The notes under the pieces are model-generated. The model had not been told where the DNA came from, ran no database searches, and worked only from the letters and a program-made list of their open reading frames with translations. A stretch of DNA of 64,000 nucleotides, taken from Clostridiales bacterium (GTDB lineage: Bacteria > Bacillota > Clostridia > Lachnospirales > Lachnospiraceae). Shown here piece after piece: positions 37,387 through 47,315 of this stretch. The DNA lies in the NCBI GenBank assembly GCA_021202015.1, contig JAJQDV010000049.1:1-64000 (forward strand), in the 5' to 3' direction. Position 1 is the first letter of the stretch, and the number at the start of each line of letters is the position of its first letter. The translations under genes were made by a program, and so were the position numbers.

Positions 37387-38352
37387 CTATTCCTCTTTCG
37401 CGCCGTCTTTCTCCTTATCATACTCCAGCTTTCTCACATGATACTGCACATCCTCCAACATTTTCCGGTTCGCGGCGATCACATCTCCGAGCAGACCGAT
37501 GACAAAAGTCTGAAACCCGATCATCAGCAGAATGGCGGCAAGAATCAAAGACTGGATATGCCCATCCCCTGCACCCTGCGCAAAAAACACCAGATACCGG
37601 ATACCGATGACCACGCCAATCGCGAAGATAACGCTTCCGATTGCCGTGAAAAACGCCAGCGGCCTGTACATGGCATAGGCCCGGATGATCGTCAGCATAG
37701 ATTTCTTGATATAACTGGACATACTGCTGAACAGCCGGGACGGGCGCAGCTCCTCATTCGTGCGAACCGGAACAGACTCCATCGCGATCTTTGTCCTGCC
37801 GGCCTGCACGATCGTCTCCAGTGTATACGTATATTCATTAATCACATTCATATGAAGAGCCGCTTCCCGGCTCAGCGCCCGGAATCCGCTGGGTGCGTCC
37901 GGGATATCGGACTTTGAAGCTTTCCGTACCACCCAGCTTCCCAGATGCTGCAGTCTTTTCTTCATCGGGGAAAAATGTTCGGTCTGGTCGATGGGCCGCT
38001 CCCCGATCACAATATCCGATCTGCCATCCAGAATCGGGCGGATCAGCTTCTCGATATCATCCGCGTTGTACTGGTTGTCCGCGTCTGTATTCACGATAAT
38101 ATCGGCGCCGTTACGAAGACAGGCATCCAGACCGGCCATGAATCCCTTCGCCAGACCTTTGTTCCGTCGGAAATTAACGATGTAATTCACGCCCCAGTTT
38201 CGAGCCACCTCCACGGTATTGTCGCGGCTGCCGTCGTTGATGATCAGATATTCGATCTCATCGACTCCATCAATATGCTTCGGCAGAGCATTCAATGCGA
38301 TCTCCAGTGTCTCCGCCTCATTAAAGCATGGTATCTGAATAATCAGTTTCAT
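37387..38352 (-). CDS. Polyprenyl-phosphate GT2 (DPM-synthase-like) with two membrane helices
   Basis: The 321-residue enzyme has MKLIIQIPCFNEAETLEIAL, YLIINDGSRDNT, and the metal motif in ADIIVNTDADNQYN. FRALSREAALHMN follows. Two C-terminal helices lie at ~230-290 (LAFFTAIGSVIFAIGVVIG and LILAAILLMIGFQTFVIG), then a charged tail. It would load a sugar onto undecaprenyl phosphate for the GT-C partner transcribed next (35517). GGAG precedes the ATG by nine bases. Confidence 0.9.
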   Translation of the reverse strand: MKLIIQIPCFNEAETLEIALNALPKHIDGVDEIEYLIINDGSRDNTVEVARNWGVNYIVNFRRNKGLAKGFMAGLDACLRNGADIIVNTDADNQYNADDIEKLIRPILDGRSDIVIGERPIDQTEHFSPMKKRLQHLGSWVVRKASKSDIPDAPSGFRALSREAALHMNVINEYTYTLETIVQAGRTKIAMESVPVRTNEELRPSRLFSSMSSYIKKSMLTIIRAYAMYRPLAFFTAIGSVIFAIGVVIGIRYLVFFAQGAGDGHIQSLILAAILLMIGFQTFVIGLLGDVIAANRKMLEDVQYHVRKLEYDKEKDGAKEE

Positions 38353-38407
38353 GTTTCTTTTCTCCTAAATCAGTACTTTTATTTCTTATCCCAAAGACGA
38401 AAGCGGT

Positions 38408-39988
38408 TCACACAACTCCTTCGATCAGAATCTTATCACCAAGAACGATCTCCCTGACACCACATGTTTTCTTCTTATTAAAATTAAAACTCAGCATATA
38501 TCCCTTTTTCATATGAAAATAATCAAGATAACCGAAAAGCTGTCTTTCTCCACGTTCGTTATATGCATTGCCGCGCCAGATCTTGAGTTCCAGTATGTTT
38601 TGCTCGCCCTGGTAATAAATAACCAGATCCATCCGCTCACTGTCTCTGGTCTGCGGCTCTATGCTATAATTACCAATCCCATTGATGATCGGTTTTAAAA
38701 ACAGAAGAAAATATTTTCTTCCCACCTTCTCCAGAAACTCCTCATCCTCTTCCCCGTAAAGTTCTTCGAAAGTCTCAATGAACTTCTCTAAAATACGTCG
38801 AACATTGAGATGACCGCCGGTTATAAACTGATTTCTTTCCTGTGCAGCTGCGGCGTACAATTTGTTTTCAGCAAGTTCTTCCGAAATAAAAGTATTATAA
38901 AGCACCATCTCAAAAATGCGGTTCGATATGACAGCCGTATCATTTTCATTCCGGATAAAACCATACATGGCGGCATCTTTTATATAAGAGTTCGTTATAA
39001 CGTAAGGAATCGGCTGACCGTTAAAAAGCAATTCCTGCAAAAGAGATTTTAACTCCGGGTACATTTTTAACTTCCCCAGCATGGATTCATAAAGAGGATT
39101 ATCTTCCTTAATAACTCTTTTCACCGACTCACGGATGCCAGCCTCTGTCCACGCTTTCGTTTTGTCCGGGAAATCTGCGGTTCCGGCTATTTTTTCGTCC
39201 AACAATTTGCAGATTCGCGAAACCAAAACCGGATATCCGTACGTCTCATCATAAATCATTCCGGCCATCTCGCTGATATTCATTCCGGTGTGATAATCGC
39301 ATTCATATTGTTCCAGCATATTTATAATATCTGCTGTTCCAAAACTCATATCTACGTCAAACTCAGCTGCTATGTTCCACGGACTGTTTTCTTTATGATC
39401 CTCTTCTGTGCGAATTTTTCTCCTCATGCTGCGAACATCATGAACACCGGCAAGAATCACTGACTGAAATGTCGGAACATCCGGACGCCGCAGATAATAC
39501 GCACGTAATTGGGAAAGGAAATCAAGAAACACCTGATTGTTTGATGCGGAATCTGCCTCATCAATAATCAGAACCGGTGCTTTCTCCAGCTTCCCGCACC
39601 ACACTTTTATTACTTTGAAAAGAGCCTGCAGAGAATTGATTCTGGCAGTCTTTTCAGCAAAAGCGGCAAACTGTTCACGGATGTCCTCCGGGCAAACGGC
39701 GACGGCATCCAATATCTCCTCAGCAAATGCCGCCACGAAATTCTGTACACTCGCAAATGACACCTCATCCATCATCTGAAAATCCAGGCTGATTACCACA
39801 TATTCTTCTTCCAGAAAATCAGCCAATGCCCGTAATGTAGTGGTCTTTCCATACTGTCTGGCCCGGTTGATCACAAAATAATCTCCGGCATCAACCATTT
39901 TTTTAATCGCATCGAGCCTGGACTTCAGATCTACCATATAGTGTACATCTGATCGGCAGGCTCCATTTACATTAAAGATTTTCGCCAT
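38408..39988 (-). CDS. AAA-ATPase-like protein with C-terminal PD-(D/E)XK nuclease domain
   Basis: Start set to ATG 39988 (MAKIFNVNGACRSD), eight bases after GAGGAG, giving 526 residues. The N-terminal P-loop reads VINRARQYGKTTTLRAL (Walker A variant) and PVLIIDEADSAS is Walker B. The C-terminus has MDLVIYYQGEQNILELKIWR, a PD-(D/E)XK-type D...ExK active site. Such AAA-like/nuclease proteins occur in many copies in gut Clostridia and Bacteroides; function is unknown and possibly mobile or defensive. It interrupts the polysaccharide genes between GT2 and wecE and is probably an insertion. Confidence 0.85.
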   Translation of the reverse strand: MAKIFNVNGACRSDVHYMVDLKSRLDAIKKMVDAGDYFVINRARQYGKTTTLRALADFLEEEYVVISLDFQMMDEVSFASVQNFVAAFAEEILDAVAVCPEDIREQFAAFAEKTARINSLQALFKVIKVWCGKLEKAPVLIIDEADSASNNQVFLDFLSQLRAYYLRRPDVPTFQSVILAGVHDVRSMRRKIRTEEDHKENSPWNIAAEFDVDMSFGTADIINMLEQYECDYHTGMNISEMAGMIYDETYGYPVLVSRICKLLDEKIAGTADFPDKTKAWTEAGIRESVKRVIKEDNPLYESMLGKLKMYPELKSLLQELLFNGQPIPYVITNSYIKDAAMYGFIRNENDTAVISNRIFEMVLYNTFISEELAENKLYAAAAQERNQFITGGHLNVRRILEKFIETFEELYGEEDEEFLEKVGRKYFLLFLKPIINGIGNYSIEPQTRDSERMDLVIYYQGEQNILELKIWRGNAYNERGERQLFGYLDYFHMKKGYMLSFNFNKKKTCGVREIVLGDKILIEGVV

Positions 39989-40083
39989 CAGCCAAACTCC
40001 TCTTTTCCAAGAATTATATATCAAATAATACATCGCATACTATAAGTACAGAAACAACTTCTGTTTTTATAGTCCACTTGACA

Positions 40084-41211
40084 CTACCCCCAGAAAGACT
40101 TTACCATATCACAGACATACTCACACTGTTCCGCAGTCAGGCCATAATACATGGGAAGCCTCAACAGCCGTTCGCTCTCCTTCGTCGTGTATCTGTCTTC
40201 CCCGTGAAATCTCCCCAGATGCTTTCCCGCCGGCGATGTATGCAGCGGAATATAATGAAACACAGTCGAGACTCCTCTCTCCTTCAGATAAGCAATCAAC
40301 TCCGTCCTTTCCTGAAGATCGGACGCTTTAATATAAAACATATGCGCATTATGTCCGCATTCCTCCGGCACGCACGGAAGCTCAATCCTGCCCTTTTCCA
40401 TCAAAGGAAGCAGATTTTCATAATATCGGTTCCAGCTTACCATGCGGTCGTCAAAAATAGTCTCCGCTTCCTCTAGCTGCGCCCAGAGGTACGCAGCGTT
40501 GAGTTCACTCGGCAGATACGAGGATCCCGCCTCTACCCAGGTGTACTTATCGATCTCTCCCCGGAAAAATTTACTTCGGTTGGTCCCCTTTTCCCGGATA
40601 ATCTCCGCGCGTTCAATGTTTGCCGGATCCCGGATCAGCAGCGCGCCGCCCTCCCCCATGCTGTAATTCTTGGTTTCATGAAAACTGTAACAGCCATAAT
40701 CGCCGATGGTTCCCAGCGCCTGTCCTTTGTATGTACTTGCCACGGCCTGCGCCGCATCTTCGATCACTGTCAGACCGTATTTTTTTGCAATAGCCATGAT
40801 CGTGTCCATCTCACAGGAAACTCCCGCGTAATGAACCGGCACGATCGCCTTTGTTCTCTCCGTGATTGCGTCTTCGATCAGCGCCTCATTCAGATTCATC
40901 GTATCCGGACGGATATCAACAAAAACAGCCGTGGCGCCCCGGAGCACAAAGGCATCTGCAGTAGACACAAAAGTATAAGAAGGCATGATCACCTCATCCC
41001 CCGGCTGAATGTCCGCAAGCAGAGCCGCCATCTCTGTCGCGTGCGTACAGGATGTTGACAGCAGCGCTTTCTTTGTGCCTGTGTACGCCTCCAGCCACTC
41101 GCTGCATTTTTTTGTAAACTGGCCGTCGCCGCAGATCTTCCGGCTGGCGATCGCTTCCGATATGTATACCTGCTCTCTGCCGATATACGGCGGTATATTA
41201 AAATTAATCAT
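40084..41211 (-). CDS. wecE: dTDP-4-amino-4,6-dideoxygalactose transaminase
   Basis: The 375-residue PLP enzyme matches WecE/RffA along its length: KICGDGQFTKKCSEWLEAYT, QPGDEVIMPSYTFVSTADAF, VPVHYAGVSCEMDTIMA, and SFHETKNYSMGEGGAL, which includes the PLP-binding lysine. It aminates the 4-keto group of dTDP-4-keto-6-deoxyglucose (from RfbB) with glutamate, giving dTDP-Fuc4N. In enterobacteria this sugar is acetylated by WecD; here the acetyltransferase-fold protein at 44367 and the ATP-grasp protein at 44977 are candidate modifiers. A TTGACA promoter candidate lies upstream. Confidence 0.95.
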   Translation of the reverse strand: MINFNIPPYIGREQVYISEAIASRKICGDGQFTKKCSEWLEAYTGTKKALLSTSCTHATEMAALLADIQPGDEVIMPSYTFVSTADAFVLRGATAVFVDIRPDTMNLNEALIEDAITERTKAIVPVHYAGVSCEMDTIMAIAKKYGLTVIEDAAQAVASTYKGQALGTIGDYGCYSFHETKNYSMGEGGALLIRDPANIERAEIIREKGTNRSKFFRGEIDKYTWVEAGSSYLPSELNAAYLWAQLEEAETIFDDRMVSWNRYYENLLPLMEKGRIELPCVPEECGHNAHMFYIKASDLQERTELIAYLKERGVSTVFHYIPLHTSPAGKHLGRFHGEDRYTTKESERLLRLPMYYGLTAEQCEYVCDMVKSFWG

Positions 41212-41255
41212 TGGTATGTATGCTCTCCCTGTTTCTCCGAATAAACTTTTATAAG

Positions 41256-41282
41256 CTTATAACATTGCGCGGTATTTGTCAA
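41256..41282 (-). promoter_or_regulatory. Possible promoter for wecE
   Basis: A perfect TTGACA is followed by TATAAG after 15 bases, or by TAAGCT after 17. The -10 region lies inside the 14-bp palindrome TTATAAGCTTATAA (41249-41262), which could be an operator. Confidence 0.4.
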
Positions 41283-41308
41283 AGAATTTATGCACTGAAT
41301 AAAGATTC

Positions 41309-42589
41309 TCATCTCTTATCGGGTTTCTTTAAACCCACCGCCAATACCGCCGCATACACAATCACCAGCAGCGCGTTCACCAGCAAATAAAGAAATGCCG
41401 CTCCCATCATACCCCGGGATATAACAAAGAATCTGCCGCATGTCAGCGCAAATACCGCCGCCGCTCCATACCCGACAGCGATAAAATTCTGTTTTCGTAT
41501 TGTCGTAATCGGAACATTTAGATAGGATGCGATCGCATAGCATCCGCCTCCCAGGAAAAGCACTGCGAATTCCGCCTGATATCCTGTCAGATCCGCATTG
41601 TACAAAACAGACAGAATCGGCAGACCGATGGTAAGGCCGATCACCATGATCACCGCAGTCAGACCAGCTACGATAAGGCACTGCCGGAACACCTTTTTCC
41701 GAAACAATCGAATCTCTCTTTGTTCCCACAGTTCTCCCAGATCTTTAATTACCGGCTGATAAATAAAATTATTCAGAAGCATAATGACAAACACCGGCAT
41801 CATGATATAGCCGAAAATCGCCTGCGTCTCCTCATTCATATAGCTGTTTATCATATACTTCGGAACATTCCCGATATAGATAGCCAGCGTAGTGCCTGCA
41901 CACAACGGCAGACATACCTTCATCAGCTTCCACACATTGTGTCGGGATCCGCTTTTTTTCCCGTCGCTGACAGCAGAAAAAGTCCGGCCGATAAACCAGA
42001 AATCGAGCAGTACGGAGACCAGGATTCCCAGTGCGAGAGACAGGTGAATACCGACTCCCGCCAGCACCGCCGCACAGATAAGCGCCGTAGAAATCACCAG
42101 ACGAACCGCCATGATCTTCGCGCCGATATCCAGACGCCCGACCTGCTGATAACGCCCCAGGAAAACATCCTCAAACGCGTCAATGAGTTTTAAAATGACC
42201 ACCTCCAGAATGATCATTCCTTTTTCCAGATATCCCTCATTGCTTCCAAATCCATACAGCAGATAAAACACGAGAATGATAACCGCCAAAACCAGCGAAA
42301 GGACTCTGCTTCGAAAATAATCGCGGAAAGAATACTGCTCCGCAACATCCGTAACCTGAAAATTACGAACCCCATACTTTGCTATATAATAAAAGACCTG
42401 AGCGACCGCATAGGCGATCGTGACCATTCCCGCCGTCACCAGTCCGAGACAATGCGAAATGAAAATCAGGACAATCGCCGACTGCCCTGCATTCATCGCA
42501 CCGCCGATCGCGTTCCATATTACTCCGGAAGACCTAGTATGCTGTTCATTTCCGAAAAGCCATTTTTTTAACATTTCTGTACCCATCAT
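41309..42589 (-). CDS. MOP-type oligosaccharide flippase (Wzx-like)
   Basis: The 426-residue protein has 12 or so hydrophobic helices and no soluble domain. YGVRNFQVTDVAEQYSFRDYF matches the corresponding segment of the flippase-GT fusion at 33206, so the two are paralogues or alternative donors of the same fold. It probably flips a lipid-linked sugar or oligosaccharide used by the neighbouring GT-C proteins. The start (MMGTEM) lacks a strong ribosome binding site. It lies between the GT-C gene at 42636 and wecE. Confidence 0.85.
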   Translation of the reverse strand: MMGTEMLKKWLFGNEQHTRSSGVIWNAIGGAMNAGQSAIVLIFISHCLGLVTAGMVTIAYAVAQVFYYIAKYGVRNFQVTDVAEQYSFRDYFRSRVLSLVLAVIILVFYLLYGFGSNEGYLEKGMIILEVVILKLIDAFEDVFLGRYQQVGRLDIGAKIMAVRLVISTALICAAVLAGVGIHLSLALGILVSVLLDFWFIGRTFSAVSDGKKSGSRHNVWKLMKVCLPLCAGTTLAIYIGNVPKYMINSYMNEETQAIFGYIMMPVFVIMLLNNFIYQPVIKDLGELWEQREIRLFRKKVFRQCLIVAGLTAVIMVIGLTIGLPILSVLYNADLTGYQAEFAVLFLGGGCYAIASYLNVPITTIRKQNFIAVGYGAAAVFALTCGRFFVISRGMMGAAFLYLLVNALLVIVYAAVLAVGLKKPDKR

Positions 42590-42635
42590 TCTGTCTCAGT
42601 AAACATCAATCAGCATCTGTAAAAAATTGATCCCT

Positions 42636-44333
42636 TTACGAGCGGACATGATATATCTGCATACGTCCGTCATCATAAATCTTGTCCAGATATGCGCCGC
42701 TGTCATAATGTTCCTGAATGTAAATCAGAATATTGTCAATCAGAGAACTGTTGCTTATAATGCACACCTGCTCATTATTTATAATGTCCCTGAATGGATT
42801 CTCTATATTATAATTAGCTAAAACCTCCAGATTCGTCGGCATATTTGTACCCCATCCGCCTAAAGTATAATAATTGCTCTGAATACCAAAGGGAATAGAT
42901 TCAAAAATAGAGTACACGGTTCCTGTCTGATTACCGCTCACAACATCTGTAAGGTACAGGGTATCTTTATCACCGAGAACCATATTATAAAAATCTGTGT
43001 AATAAGCAATATCCTCCTGACTGCTCTGCAGATCCAGATTGGTTTTATACAGATCCATATTCATGCAGGCCAGGATAACACAACAGAAAAGCATCGCTTT
43101 TCTGCTGCGGATAGCTTTTATATAATCACCGATCAGAAAAGCAAAAACAATTACCGCGGCAAGCCAGACAACTGTATCCACCCGATTCTGGAGGTATCGG
43201 TGCAGATAAATGAAATAAACATTTATTCCCGCGATTGCCAGAAACACATATAAAACAGCGCCTTTCTTTTTTCGGCACAGAAAAAGCCATATAAGGAACA
43301 TTGATACAAAGGCCTGAAAGCTTCGTTCTTTCAGAAATCCCGGCAGAAGCTCCCGAAAAAACACAGATCTGTATTGAATATCGTCATGTGTTTTCAGTGC
43401 AATTAATTCATCCATCACTTCCACTGTAAATACATCGGGATCCGCAAATGTCCAGTTTGTGAAAAGATAATAATCATTTTCGCTGATGCCGAGTTCTGTA
43501 TATGTTTCTATATTCTGTTCATAATCCGGAAATCCCGTATCCGTGAGAACCGCGCGTTTCTGGTTAAATTCCCTGTAATACGACCATTCCGGGCTCTGAT
43601 CATAAATATACGCATCGAGATAATAAAACACCCCTGTACTGCCGATCATAATTGCCCAGATCAGAATATATTTTAAACTTTTTAAACAGAACTTTTTTAT
43701 GTCTGTTCTAATCTGATAATATTTTACTATTTGTGCAATTCCCAGAACTGCAAGCAATATCAGAACAATTCCATACGCTTTAAAGCGAAGAAAACTTCCT
43801 GTCAAAAGCAGCAGATATCCGAGAACAACATGTCTCTTTCTCTTCTCCCTGTTATCGAGCGCATAAAAAATGGCAATAGCACCTGCAACTGAAGCGACAC
43901 CGGCCGTCTTTGTAAACTGAACATTGACATAGCACTCATAACCAAAATAAGTGAGAATTATAAATACAAAAATATATCCGAACCGATTACATTTTTTTAC
44001 CAGAATGTATGAAATCAGCACAAACCCGACAAACAATACGGAAAAATGCATCAAAGGATACCATTTTACAGCAGGCAAAACAGTAACCAGCATTTTCAGA
44101 ATTTTGCCAAGAAAAATATTGATAAATACCAGATGGGACGTATAACTGCCCCGGTAACCGGAGACAATAGAATCCAGAGCCTGATCATCATTTGTCTCAT
44201 ATCTGGGAGTAAATATAAAAAAATAAATCAGGAAATAAACTATATTTATAAAAAGTATGTTGCGAAATATTGTTGTATTCAGGCGTTCCATGAGTTTACG
44301 GGAATTCACCTTCATAAAATCTGTGTGTACCAT
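42636..44333 (-). CDS. AT-rich GT-C-like multi-pass membrane protein
   Basis: The 565-residue protein has about eleven membrane helices. The first external loop has FTPRYETNDDQALDSIVSGY, placing two aspartates where GT-C enzymes hold their catalytic acid. A C-terminal external domain (~420-565) contains TLYLTDVVSGNQTG and YNIENPFRDIINN. Likely role is transfer of a polyprenyl-linked sugar to the polymer outside the membrane. Base composition is clearly AT-rich compared with wecE. The start could also be the seventh codon (MKVNSRKLME). Confidence 0.7.
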   Translation of the reverse strand: MVHTDFMKVNSRKLMERLNTTIFRNILFINIVYFLIYFFIFTPRYETNDDQALDSIVSGYRGSYTSHLVFINIFLGKILKMLVTVLPAVKWYPLMHFSVLFVGFVLISYILVKKCNRFGYIFVFIILTYFGYECYVNVQFTKTAGVASVAGAIAIFYALDNREKRKRHVVLGYLLLLTGSFLRFKAYGIVLILLAVLGIAQIVKYYQIRTDIKKFCLKSLKYILIWAIMIGSTGVFYYLDAYIYDQSPEWSYYREFNQKRAVLTDTGFPDYEQNIETYTELGISENDYYLFTNWTFADPDVFTVEVMDELIALKTHDDIQYRSVFFRELLPGFLKERSFQAFVSMFLIWLFLCRKKKGAVLYVFLAIAGINVYFIYLHRYLQNRVDTVVWLAAVIVFAFLIGDYIKAIRSRKAMLFCCVILACMNMDLYKTNLDLQSSQEDIAYYTDFYNMVLGDKDTLYLTDVVSGNQTGTVYSIFESIPFGIQSNYYTLGGWGTNMPTNLEVLANYNIENPFRDIINNEQVCIISNSSLIDNILIYIQEHYDSGAYLDKIYDDGRMQIYHVRS

Positions 44334-44366
44334 TTTTAACAGCCAGTCTCCTGCATTTTTATCTGA

Positions 44367-44996
44367 TTAACATGATGAAAACAGTTCGATATTTTCGCGA
44401 ATTTTTTCATCCGGCCAATCCCACCATCCCATTTCCTGTAATTCAGCAATCCGTTCCTCACTGAACCTGTATTTCAGAATTTTTGCCGGCACACCGGCTA
44501 CAATCGCATATGGAGGCACGTCCGCAGTGACAACCGCTCCCGCCGCAACAACCGCTCCGGTCCCAATCGTTACATTTCGCAGAATGATTGCTCCGGTTCC
44601 GATCCACACATCGTGTCCGATCACACAGGTTTCCTTAAATCGGTCATAAACGGGAGGCATTCCTTCCGGTCGGAGACAGTCGACGTCGTTATACAGAAAC
44701 GCATGCGTCGTCATCCTTGTATAGTCATGGTTGGCTCCTCCTATGGAAACATTCCATGAGATTGATGCAAAGCTTCCGACTTCCGCTCTGATAATCTTTG
44801 TATTGCTGCCCGTATAACTGTGTCTGCCGATGTCGGACCCGTATACATAATTATTCCGGTCGATTCTCACCCGTTCTCTCAACCGGGAAGCCTCAATCTT
44901 CGAATAATCACCCACGCTTACATAATCTTCCAGCTCGGAATCCTTTACCAACACATCTTTAAATAACTTCACGGTATCAGGAAGAATGACATCCAT
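44367..44996 (-). CDS. Left-handed beta-helix acyltransferase (Vat/LbH type)
   Basis: Start set to ATG 44996 ([10 protein letters not shown]), nine bases after AAGGAGG; the ORF-track ATG overlaps that site. The 209-residue protein has hexapeptide repeats ([30 protein letters not shown]) and the loop motif [17 protein letters not shown] seen in xenobiotic/sugar acetyltransferases, ending [15 protein letters not shown]. It should transfer an acetyl or other acyl group to a hydroxyl or amino sugar. Next to wecE genes, N-acylation of Fuc4N is attractive but unproven. It overlaps the ATP-grasp gene by 20 bp. Confidence 0.88.
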   Translation of the reverse strand: MDVILPDTVKLFKDVLVKDSELEDYVSVGDYSKIEASRLRERVRIDRNNYVYGSDIGRHSYTGSNTKIIRAEVGSFASISWNVSIGGANHDYTRMTTHAFLYNDVDCLRPEGMPPVYDRFKETCVIGHDVWIGTGAIILRNVTIGTGAVVAAGAVVTADVPPYAIVAGVPAKILKYRFSEERIAELQEMGWWDWPDEKIRENIELFSSC

Positions 44997-46209
44997 GGCT
45001 GACATCCTCCTTAATACTGATTTCCGTCTGATCTATCACATGATCCATGAGTTCCACAGCCTCACGCAAAGTATTCCCCTTTGTGATCACCTGTCCGATT
45101 CTGTCCGGTCCGATATGAAAGCGGTTTACATGATCGCCGATCCCGTAATCGAAAGAGACATCCACAATATTCCTGTTCTCCGTTTCCGGAAGACGGATTC
45201 CCGTTATCGTACCGGAACGATCTGCCATGATAAGCCTGCAGGCGTTCGGCATCCCGTGGCGGACAGAGATTTTATCTATTTTCTCTCCAAACGCGGTCTG
45301 AAGAATCATTTTATAAAAGTCCACACCATAATAAATTGAAACCATCTCCGGCAGACAGGTGGCCCCGGATCTCGCTCCGACTTCCAGTACATAAACTTTT
45401 CCGTCCTTTAATATAAAATCCGCATTGAGCGCGCAATTGTCCAGCCCAAGAGCCTTCACGCTCAGTTCCACCTGCCGTGCGCTTTCCTGCAGCAGATCTT
45501 CTGCGATATCATACGGCACATAGTGTCCGACCGGCACACCGGTATCACCCTGAAAAACATAATCCCCGTGAGGCATAACAAAAACGACGCTGCCGTTGTT
45601 TACCAGTGCCTGAGCCCCAAACTCTGTCCCTTCTATACATTCCTCAACAACAAAGTAATCCTTTTTTGACACACTGAGCGCAAGATTCACCGCAGCCGTA
45701 ATTTCCTCCGCCGTACCCTGACGAATTTTGGTGATTCCTCTGCTGCCGGAGGAATCCACCGCCTTGATCATCACAGGCAGCCCCATGGTGTCAATGATCT
45801 CTTTCGCTTCCTTCGCATTATGCGCGATCTGATAAACCGCGGTACAGACTCCTCCGCTGACAAACCGCCGCTTCATTTCAAATTTGTTTGCGGAACATAA
45901 GGCCGCTTCATAAGACACACCCTTCAATCCCAGTGCATCACACACTTTTCCGATCGTCGGCACAGCCACATCCGTTCCGGCTGTACAGATACCGTCAATC
46001 TGTTCAGCCCGGGCCGTTTCCAGTATCCGCTCCGCATCCGTGGTATCCAGATAATAAACCTTGTCGGCAAGAGCAAATCCGGGATAATTTCCCTTTATGC
46101 TGACGACGATCGTGTATAATCCCATCTCTCTGGCTTTTTTTATAAGCGGAACCTGATAAATCCCGGCGCCAAGAATCATTATTTTCTTCATATCATCTTT
46201 TGTTTCCAT
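44977..46209 (-). CDS. ATP-grasp ligase of the carbamoyl-phosphate-synthase/biotin-carboxylase fold
   Basis: Start set to ATG 46209, one base after the stop of the preceding GT2. The 410-residue protein has an N-terminal Rossmann-like pre-ATP-grasp domain ([20 protein letters not shown]). The ATP-grasp core follows: [37 protein letters not shown], and [18 protein letters not shown] with metal ligands. A C-terminal domain ends the protein. These ligases join a carboxylate to an amine. In a cluster that makes an amino sugar (Fuc4N), attachment of an amino acid or other acid to the 4-amino group is possible; the substrate is not readable from sequence. Confidence 0.85.
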   Translation of the reverse strand: METKDDMKKIMILGAGIYQVPLIKKAREMGLYTIVVSIKGNYPGFALADKVYYLDTTDAERILETARAEQIDGICTAGTDVAVPTIGKVCDALGLKGVSYEAALCSANKFEMKRRFVSGGVCTAVYQIAHNAKEAKEIIDTMGLPVMIKAVDSSGSRGITKIRQGTAEEITAAVNLALSVSKKDYFVVEECIEGTEFGAQALVNNGSVVFVMPHGDYVFQGDTGVPVGHYVPYDIAEDLLQESARQVELSVKALGLDNCALNADFILKDGKVYVLEVGARSGATCLPEMVSIYYGVDFYKMILQTAFGEKIDKISVRHGMPNACRLIMADRSGTITGIRLPETENRNIVDVSFDYGIGDHVNRFHIGPDRIGQVITKGNTLREAVELMDHVIDQTEISIKEDVSHGCHSS

Positions 46210-46210
46210 A

Positions 46211-47167
46211 TTAATTATCCCCCTGATCTCCGCTGCATACAATTTCCTTTTCATCATACGCAGGAAAACCGATACACTCCTGGAACAGACGCCCTATGTA
46301 TCTTCCCAGCATTCCGATACTGAATAAGATAACTCCGGAAAAAAACGATATCGCGAGAATCAGAGTCGTAAAACCGGAAACATGAATCCTTCCCGCCAGA
46401 TATAAAATAAAATATATGATTGCGATCACAAACGCCACAGCTGAGATCACAATCCCGCCCATACTCGTCAGATCCAGCGGAAAAGTAGATCCATTCACAA
46501 TGATATCCATCGTGACTCGGATCAGATGTCTGGCGTCATATCCGCTTTTTCCATAAGCACGTTTTTTGTGCTCGACCACCACTGTCTCAACATTTTTTGT
46601 CAGAGAAAAAATCATCCATCCAATCTGGGGCTTCTTTCCCCTGTACAACAATAAGCTCTCCGCCAGCTCCCTCTTCATAATACGGAACGAAGTGCTTGCC
46701 ATCCCCTTCGGCTTGGAATATATTTTTTCCGACAGATACCCGACCAGTCTGGTCCCGGCTCTGCGAAACAGATTATGTTCCTTGTGTTCGTAGCTTCCGA
46801 TCACACAGTCGCAGTCGGTTTCCCGCATTTTTTCGATCAGTTTCGGTATTTCAGACGGATCATGCTGAAAATCATCGTCCATCGTTATGAGATACGCGCC
46901 CCGCGCATGCTTCATGGCACACATGAGCGCATTAAACTGTCCGGAATTATATCTGAGATTGACTGCCTTCAGGTGAGGAATGCGCCTTACAATTTCTTTC
47001 ATTGTCGGCCATGTTTCCGGCTGCGGACTTCCGTCATTCACCAGAACAATCTCGTATGTATCCCCCACCCGATTCATCACCTGCTCTATTTGTAAAACCA
47101 GTTTTTCCAGCCAGCTGCTGCTGTTGTATATCGGTATCACAATTGAATATCTGATTTTTTCTGCCAT
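46211..47167 (-). CDS. Polyprenyl-phosphate GT2 (ArnC/GtrB-like) with two membrane helices
   Basis: The 318-residue protein has YSIVIPIYNSSSWLEKL, IVLVNDGSPQPET and YLITMDDDFQHDP (metal motif). Two C-terminal helices (~235-300, GGIVISAVAFVIAIIYFIL and LILAISFFSGVILFSIGMLG) follow, with GRYIGRLFQECIGFP typical of the ArnC/GtrB group. It loads undecaprenyl phosphate with a sugar. Directly followed by the ATP-grasp and acyltransferase genes, it may be the enzyme that moves Fuc4N or its derivative to the lipid. Confidence 0.9.
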   Translation of the reverse strand: MAEKIRYSIVIPIYNSSSWLEKLVLQIEQVMNRVGDTYEIVLVNDGSPQPETWPTMKEIVRRIPHLKAVNLRYNSGQFNALMCAMKHARGAYLITMDDDFQHDPSEIPKLIEKMRETDCDCVIGSYEHKEHNLFRRAGTRLVGYLSEKIYSKPKGMASTSFRIMKRELAESLLLYRGKKPQIGWMIFSLTKNVETVVVEHKKRAYGKSGYDARHLIRVTMDIIVNGSTFPLDLTSMGGIVISAVAFVIAIIYFILYLAGRIHVSGFTTLILAISFFSGVILFSIGMLGRYIGRLFQECIGFPAYDEKEIVCSGDQGDN

Positions 47168-47213
47168 TCCAGTACCTTTTTCGTGTCTGTCGAATCAACA
47201 AGGAACATATCAC

Positions 47214-47249
47214 AAAAAAAGGATAACATTTTGCCGGAAAATGCTATCC
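47214..47249 (-). terminator. Intrinsic terminator after the DUF2142 gene
   Basis: On the minus strand GGATAGCATTTT and AAAATGTTATCC pair (one G-T pair) around CCGGC and are followed by seven T. It lies between the DUF2142 gene upstream and the GT2 gene downstream. Confidence 0.82.
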
Positions 47250-47258
47250 AACTTTATT

Positions 47259-47287
47259 ATAATAATCGACATCCATAGATTTTTCAA
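47259..47287 (-). promoter_or_regulatory. Promoter-like sequence just before the 47.2 kb terminator
   Basis: TTGAAA, 17 bases, TATTAT on the minus strand; an overlapping TATAAT lies three bases further. The predicted transcript would begin at the terminator hairpin itself. The region is AT-rich, so it may be fortuitous. Confidence 0.4.
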
Positions 47288-47315
47288 CCATCAATTTAAT
47301 AAAAAATTAAAATTA

